In this document: in pieces, positions 44,556 through 49,134 of the stretch
How the letters are laid out: each line of letters starts with the position of its first letter
Numbering within the stretch: the first letter of the stretch is position 1
From: Hyphomicrobiales bacterium
Lineage (GTDB): Bacteria > Pseudomonadota > Alphaproteobacteria > Rhizobiales > Beijerinckiaceae
DNA: 49,134 nt
Reading direction: 5' to 3'
Assembly: GCA_027489275.1 (NCBI GenBank)
Contig: JAIYAB010000190.1
Span: 1-49,134 of the forward strand
The notes under the pieces: model-generated
Told to the model about the DNA's origin: nothing
The model's database searches: none
What the model saw: the letters and a program-made list of their open reading frames with translations, nothing else
Translations under genes and position numbers: made by a program

Positions 44556-47270
44556 TCACGCCACGAAGGCGCACTGCTCCTGCGGTGTCCGCGTGTCCAT
44601 GTTCCGGCCGCGGTTGAGGTGGTCGTCGATCTCGGCGGCCGCGCCGATCATGCGCCCGTAGAGGAACACGTTGAAGGCCGCCGTCTCCAGGTCGTGGTCC
44701 TTGATCCGGCCGGAGCGGTGGTCCTTCCACAGCACGGCGAGCAGCAGCGCCGCGATGACGGCATCGACGTTGACGCAGAACACGTAGGGCGTCGCGCCCT
44801 CGTCGTAGAGCGCGTGGACGAGCTCCACGTAGTAGGCGTGGAAGATGTTGTAGTCGTCGCGGCTCGCCATGTACTCCGCGATGAAGCGTTCGCGCGGATC
44901 GTGGTTCACCGGCTTGCCGCGGAACACCGGGTGATGCACGCCCGGCAGGGCGCGGGGCTCGAGATGACCGAGTTCCTTGGAGCGTGACTTCTCCTCGCGG
45001 TAGCCGCGGGCGAACTGCCGCGCGAGGCCCTTGAGGTCGATCCCGTGGGCCGGGTTGGTCGGGTCGTCCAGCTCCACGTCCCGGAACTGCTCCAGCAGGA
45101 ACGAGATGCCCTCGTAGCCGTTGCCGCCATGCGCGTAGCCGCTGTGGCTGAGAAAGCCGATCATCGCCTTGTTGATCTGCACGCGCCCGGGCGTCTGCGG
45201 CCCGTCCGCGGAGACGGCGCCCTTCGCGCCCTGCGCGGAGATCGCGCCTGGCCCGTTCGAGATCAGCAGGCCCACCAGCATCTGCAGCAGCCGCGCCTCG
45301 CGCTCGCTCGGCTTCTTGCCGATCAGCGGCAGGCACAGGAAGTCGGCCATGGTCCAGTGGCCGAACCGCTCGTCGCGCGGGATGCCGCACAGGCTGCCGT
45401 GCTTGTGCTCGCTGCCGGGGATCGACGCGCCGATCATCACCCCGTAGAGCCGCAGGTACCAGGGCAGCGTCTCCGCCGTGAGACGGGAGATCCGCTTGCG
45501 CATCAGCGGCCCCCACGCGATCGTCATCGCGATGGCGGCCAGCACCGCGTCGCGCGACGGCTGGATGCCGATGCGGCCGAGGAACATCAGGAAGACGGAC
45601 CGGCCGCCGCGCGTCTTCACGGCCCGCAGCATCGCCTCGGGCCGCGGGTCGCCGGCCTCCTCGGGCGAGGCCGCGAACAGCGCGCGCTGCTCGTCCGTCG
45701 GGTGGATCGCCGACAGGTCGAACGTCTCGTCGTGCGCGTCCTGCATGCCCGAATGCGCGAACAGGTCGATCAGCAGGCGCGCGCAGGCCAACGTCCGCTC
45801 CACGCGCCTGGGTCCGATGATCGCGACCGCCGCGGCCATCACCGTGTTCGGCGAGTTGCCGGCCTCGCGCGCCGCGTCGGCCGCGAGGATCGCCGGGTCG
45901 CCGACGAGGTTGATCTCCGCCGCCACGGCGATGTCGAGCATCGCGCGGTCGTTCTCCGTCGCGATCTCGTGCACCAGCGGCAGCGCGAAGTTCGCCTGCA
46001 CCGGCTGCAGCGCGAGGTCCAGCACGGGATAGCCGTGCACGCTCGTGACCTGGGTGCCCGTGTTGAGCACCGACGCGCCCGAGCGGTCCTTCATCGTCTG
46101 CCGCGGCACGATCGCGCCGATCGTGCGGGACAGTGCCTCGATCTGGACATCGTAGGGCGCCATGGCCCGCACGGTGGGCAGCCGCAGATCGGCCGGCAGG
46201 TCGAGCCCCTGGTCGTTGGCGAGCCACGGCTTCAGCGCCAGCGAGCCGTGTCCCCGGAAATCCGGTTCGACGCCGTTCAGCCGCATCACCGCCGTCAGCG
46301 CGGCGGGAATGTCCGCGATGTTGGTCACGACGGCGCCCTTCGCCGAGACGCAGGGCTGCTCCGGCGTATAGAGATCCTCGACGCCGAGCGCCTCGCGGAA
46401 CCAGCGTTCCTTGTCCTCCGCGCGGTCGCCCGACCCGGCCATCGCGCCGGCGTGGCCCACCGCGCGCGTCAGCTTCGATTTCCACCGCCCGACGACGCAG
46501 GCGACGACCGGCTTGTCGAAGGCGACGCCCGCTTCGTAGTAGCCGCCCGGCTCGGCGTAGAGAACCGCCGCCCGGCTGCGCGGATCGGAATGGAACGCAT
46601 GCGCGAAGTCGCGCGCCGCGTAGTGGATGTAGACGTCCTTGCCGGACGAGACCAGCGTCGTCGTCCCCCAGCCCTCCGACGCGAGATACTGCGCGATCGT
46701 GGTGGTGAAGCTGCCGGAGTTCGAGAAAATCGCGATCGAGCCCTTCAGCAGGACCTCGTCCGGCTTGTCGCCGCCGAGCGCCCCGCCGATGCGCACACGG
46801 TTCCACGAATCCGCGACGCCGAGGCAGTTGCCGCCGATGATGTCGACGCCGTTGGCCTGCCCCATGGCGCGGATTTCCCGCGCATCATGGACCGACACCT
46901 TCTCCGTCACGATGACGATCTTGCGGATCGCGCGGTTCACCCGGATCAGCTCCGCCACGCCGTCGCGCACGCTGGGCGGCGGGAGGTAGACGACGCCCGT
47001 GTTGAACGCGTGTCCGTCGTCCAGCCCCTCGCGGACGCTGTTGTAGACGGGGATGTCGCCGATGGCGGTCGCGAGCACCTGTCCCCGCCGCCCGGGCGAC
47101 GTTCCGAACACGACGTTGCCGCCGGAGAAGGCATGGCTCACCGGCGTCACCTGCCGGGATTCGCCGCCCAGGATGTTGAGGACGCACACCCGGTCGTCGG
47201 GCCGCGCCACGTCGGCCAGCGAGCCGATGCCGAGGTAGTAGGGAAAGCCGGGAATTCCGTCGCGGGGCAT
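44556..47270 (-). CDS. ATP-citrate-lyase-like large subunit (succinyl-CoA synthetase alpha-like + citrate-synthase-like domains)
   Basis: SCS-alpha phospho-His motif RAVGHAGAMAG; C-terminal GPGAISAQGAKGAVSADG...LPGVHHPVFRGKPVNHDPRERF...VNVDAVIAALL citrate-synthase-like. Confidence 0.85.
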   Translation of the reverse strand: MPRDGIPGFPYYLGIGSLADVARPDDRVCVLNILGGESRQVTPVSHAFSGGNVVFGTSPGRRGQVLATAIGDIPVYNSVREGLDDGHAFNTGVVYLPPPSVRDGVAELIRVNRAIRKIVIVTEKVSVHDAREIRAMGQANGVDIIGGNCLGVADSWNRVRIGGALGGDKPDEVLLKGSIAIFSNSGSFTTTIAQYLASEGWGTTTLVSSGKDVYIHYAARDFAHAFHSDPRSRAAVLYAEPGGYYEAGVAFDKPVVACVVGRWKSKLTRAVGHAGAMAGSGDRAEDKERWFREALGVEDLYTPEQPCVSAKGAVVTNIADIPAALTAVMRLNGVEPDFRGHGSLALKPWLANDQGLDLPADLRLPTVRAMAPYDVQIEALSRTIGAIVPRQTMKDRSGASVLNTGTQVTSVHGYPVLDLALQPVQANFALPLVHEIATENDRAMLDIAVAAEINLVGDPAILAADAAREAGNSPNTVMAAAVAIIGPRRVERTLACARLLIDLFAHSGMQDAHDETFDLSAIHPTDEQRALFAASPEEAGDPRPEAMLRAVKTRGGRSVFLMFLGRIGIQPSRDAVLAAIAMTIAWGPLMRKRISRLTAETLPWYLRLYGVMIGASIPGSEHKHGSLCGIPRDERFGHWTMADFLCLPLIGKKPSEREARLLQMLVGLLISNGPGAISAQGAKGAVSADGPQTPGRVQINKAMIGFLSHSGYAHGGNGYEGISFLLEQFRDVELDDPTNPAHGIDLKGLARQFARGYREEKSRSKELGHLEPRALPGVHHPVFRGKPVNHDPRERFIAEYMASRDDYNIFHAYYVELVHALYDEGATPYVFCVNVDAVIAALLLAVLWKDHRSGRIKDHDLETAAFNVFLYGRMIGAAAEIDDHLNRGRNMDTRTPQEQCAFVA

Positions 47271-47281
47271 GGCGTTCTCCC

Positions 47282-48577
47282 TCACAGCGGCGCGGCGTGT
47301 TGCGCCACGTCGAGCCCCATCCGTCGGGCCACCTCCGCCCGCCCTCCCGCCTTCATCCAGGCGTCGATCTTCTTGGCGTAGTTCACCACCTCCGAGATCG
47401 CGCTGTCGAAGCCGAAGAAGCGGTAAGGCAGGCCCAGCGCGTCGCACGTCTCGGCGAGCGCGCCCATGCCGCGCACGAGGTTGGGGCCGCCGCGCCCGAC
47501 CACGACATAGAGCGGCGAGCGGCCATGCGCGCTGAAATGCTCCCGCAGCCCGTCGCCCATCGCCCGGAAGGTCTCGTAGATGTCGGTGTTGTTCGACTTG
47601 CCGCCGATGATGAACAGCACGTTGGCCTGCTTCAGCCAGTGCTTGTAGCAGATCATCGAGACCTGCTTCATCTTCTCGTAGGGTGGGTTGCCGCCGAAAT
47701 CCGACGAGATGATCGCCGAATCGCCGAGCACTTCCGTGACGAGCGAGTTCGCGCCGCCGCCGAAGGTGGGGGCGAGGATCGTGCCCCTGTCGTTGATGAC
47801 GAAGACGTCCGACTGGCCCTGGTGGGTGCGCAACTCGTTCACCTCCTGCTCGAAGTCGGAGGTGTCGGCCGTGAAGATGTGCTGCGGCAGGTCGAGCCGC
47901 TGCCAGCGCTGGTCGTCGCGGTCGAACCCGCACTTGAAGTCGCAGGCGACGGGCGTCAGCCGTCCGTCCCGGCCCGCCCGCATGCGCAGCGGGTTGAGCT
48001 CCAGCGTCGTCATCCCGTAGTGGTGCACCAGCTCCCACAGCTTCGGCAGGTACTGAACGAGCGGCGAGATGATCTCCTTAGGCGCGCCGATGTCCGACAG
48101 CGCGTTCGCGACCACGAAGGCCTTCAGGCCGGTCAGCGCGTCGAAGGGAACCTCGGCGATCTCGCGCCGGTCGACATCCTCGATCTCGACGCCGCCCCGG
48201 TGCGTCAGCGTCATCGTCGGCGCGCGGTAGACCGTCGCATCCGTGATCGAGAAATAGACCTCGTGCTCGGCCGGAACGCCGCCCTCGAAGGTGACGCCGT
48301 TCGCCTTGGCCATGGCGTCGCCGTGGCGATGCTCCACGAAGTAGAGGCGCTCCTTCTCCGCCAGAGCCGTCTTGAGGTCGGTCGCCCGCCCGATCAGTCC
48401 CGCCTTGCCCTTCTTGCCGATGGCGCCCTTGAACAGCGGCTTGACGAAGATCTGCTTGTGGCGGTCGATCAGGTCCTTGATCTCGTCCTCGCTGGCGCCA
48501 GGGCCGAGAACCTCGGCCACCGGAAAGTCGACGTGCTTGAGGAGAGGTGCTCCGTACAGGAGGCCCGCGATCTGCAT
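47282..48577 (-). CDS. ATP-citrate-lyase-like small subunit (ATP-grasp/SCS-beta-like plus citrate-binding domain)
   Basis: HKQIFVKPLFKGAIGKKGKAGLIGRA; TTLELNPLRMRAG; GQSDVFVINDRGTILAPTFGGGANSLVTEVLGDSAIISSDFGGNPPYEKM. Confidence 0.87.
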   Translation of the reverse strand: MQIAGLLYGAPLLKHVDFPVAEVLGPGASEDEIKDLIDRHKQIFVKPLFKGAIGKKGKAGLIGRATDLKTALAEKERLYFVEHRHGDAMAKANGVTFEGGVPAEHEVYFSITDATVYRAPTMTLTHRGGVEIEDVDRREIAEVPFDALTGLKAFVVANALSDIGAPKEIISPLVQYLPKLWELVHHYGMTTLELNPLRMRAGRDGRLTPVACDFKCGFDRDDQRWQRLDLPQHIFTADTSDFEQEVNELRTHQGQSDVFVINDRGTILAPTFGGGANSLVTEVLGDSAIISSDFGGNPPYEKMKQVSMICYKHWLKQANVLFIIGGKSNNTDIYETFRAMGDGLREHFSAHGRSPLYVVVGRGGPNLVRGMGALAETCDALGLPYRFFGFDSAISEVVNYAKKIDAWMKAGGRAEVARRMGLDVAQHAAPL

Positions 48578-48913
48578 GTGTCCCTCCCGGGGTCACGATG
48601 CGCCGCTCGTGCAGCGGCCTGAGCGTGACCGGGGCCGATAGTGTCGCGTTTGGCCGGATGCGAAAAGAGAGATTCCTCACGCCGGGCGCCCGTCCCATCA
48701 CACCGGCGTGTACCGCCGGGGACGTCCGTCCGCGGCTCGCGCGATGCGTGCAGTTTGCGGTTCTCTCCCCGCCGGATCGAGCCTACCTCCGGACGCGCCG
48801 GAGCCTCGCAGCATCTCTCCCGACGGTTGCGAATCGGTCGGCGGGCTTGCCCGGCGGGCGAGGGCTCGCTACATACCGGTCGACTTCCGGACATTGCGGG
48901 AAAGAAGGGCGGC

Positions 48914-49134
48914 ATGGCCTCCTATCAGTACGTGTATCACATGCAGGGCCTGTCGAAGACCTATGCCGGCGGCAAGAAGGTCCTCGACAACATCCACCTG
49001 TCCTTCTACCCGGACGCCAAGATCGGCGTGCTCGGCGTCAACGGCTCGGGCAAGTCCACGCTGCTGCGCATCATGGCGGGCCTCGACAAGGAGTTCGTCG
49101 GGGAGGGCTTCGTCGCCGAGGGTGCGCGCGTCGG
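48914..49134 (+). CDS. ettA: Energy-dependent translational throttle protein EttA (partial, runs off window end)
   Basis: [68 protein letters not shown] Walker A. Confidence 0.95.
   Translation, partial: MASYQYVYHMQGLSKTYAGGKKVLDNIHLSFYPDAKIGVLGVNGSGKSTLLRIMAGLDKEFVGEGFVAEGARV

Noticed and set aside
45045-47381. 778-aa plus-strand ORF
   Set aside because: Antisense shadow of the citrate-lyase-like gene; composition typical of GC-rich mirror frames.
1-49134. tRNA, rRNA, CRISPR arrays, transposases, integrases or prophage genes
   Set aside because: Looked for by eye; no cloverleaf-like segment, repeat-spacer array or transposase/integrase motif was convincing. A tRNAscan/Infernal run would be decisive.

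Overview
This is a GC-rich window, probably from an alphaproteobacterium (inferred from gene content; not verified). It carries about 45 protein-coding genes, and I found no convincing tRNA, rRNA, CRISPR array or mobile element. The most interesting block is about 10.2-21.9 kb. There a Dpp/Opp-type ABC importer with a family-5 solute-binding protein is co-encoded with an L-rhamnonate-dehydratase-like enolase-superfamily enzyme, a TIM-barrel amidohydrolase (possible sugar lactonase), an IclR regulator, an L-rhamnose-mutarotase-like protein, a Gfo/Idh/MocA oxidoreductase and a Cys-type sulfatase without an obvious signal peptide. A near-identical composite operator (GGTTCAnnnnTGTGAACTnAAGTTC) lies upstream of both operons. 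Together these suggest one regulon for import, intracellular desulfation and non-phosphorylative oxidation of a sulfated (deoxy)sugar. Other blocks are: a GntR/SDR - enolase - two unknown beta-rich proteins locus (0-3.6 kb); an importer with SBP and fused permease but no local ATPase; a rearranged Mrp-type antiporter operon with an extra antiporter-like subunit lacking the conserved TM5 Glu; a third enolase-superfamily gene; a divergent YkuD protein; an assortment of housekeeping/membrane genes; an ATP-citrate-lyase-like gene pair; and the start of ettA. All calls come from reading translations and motifs by eye. No database search was run.
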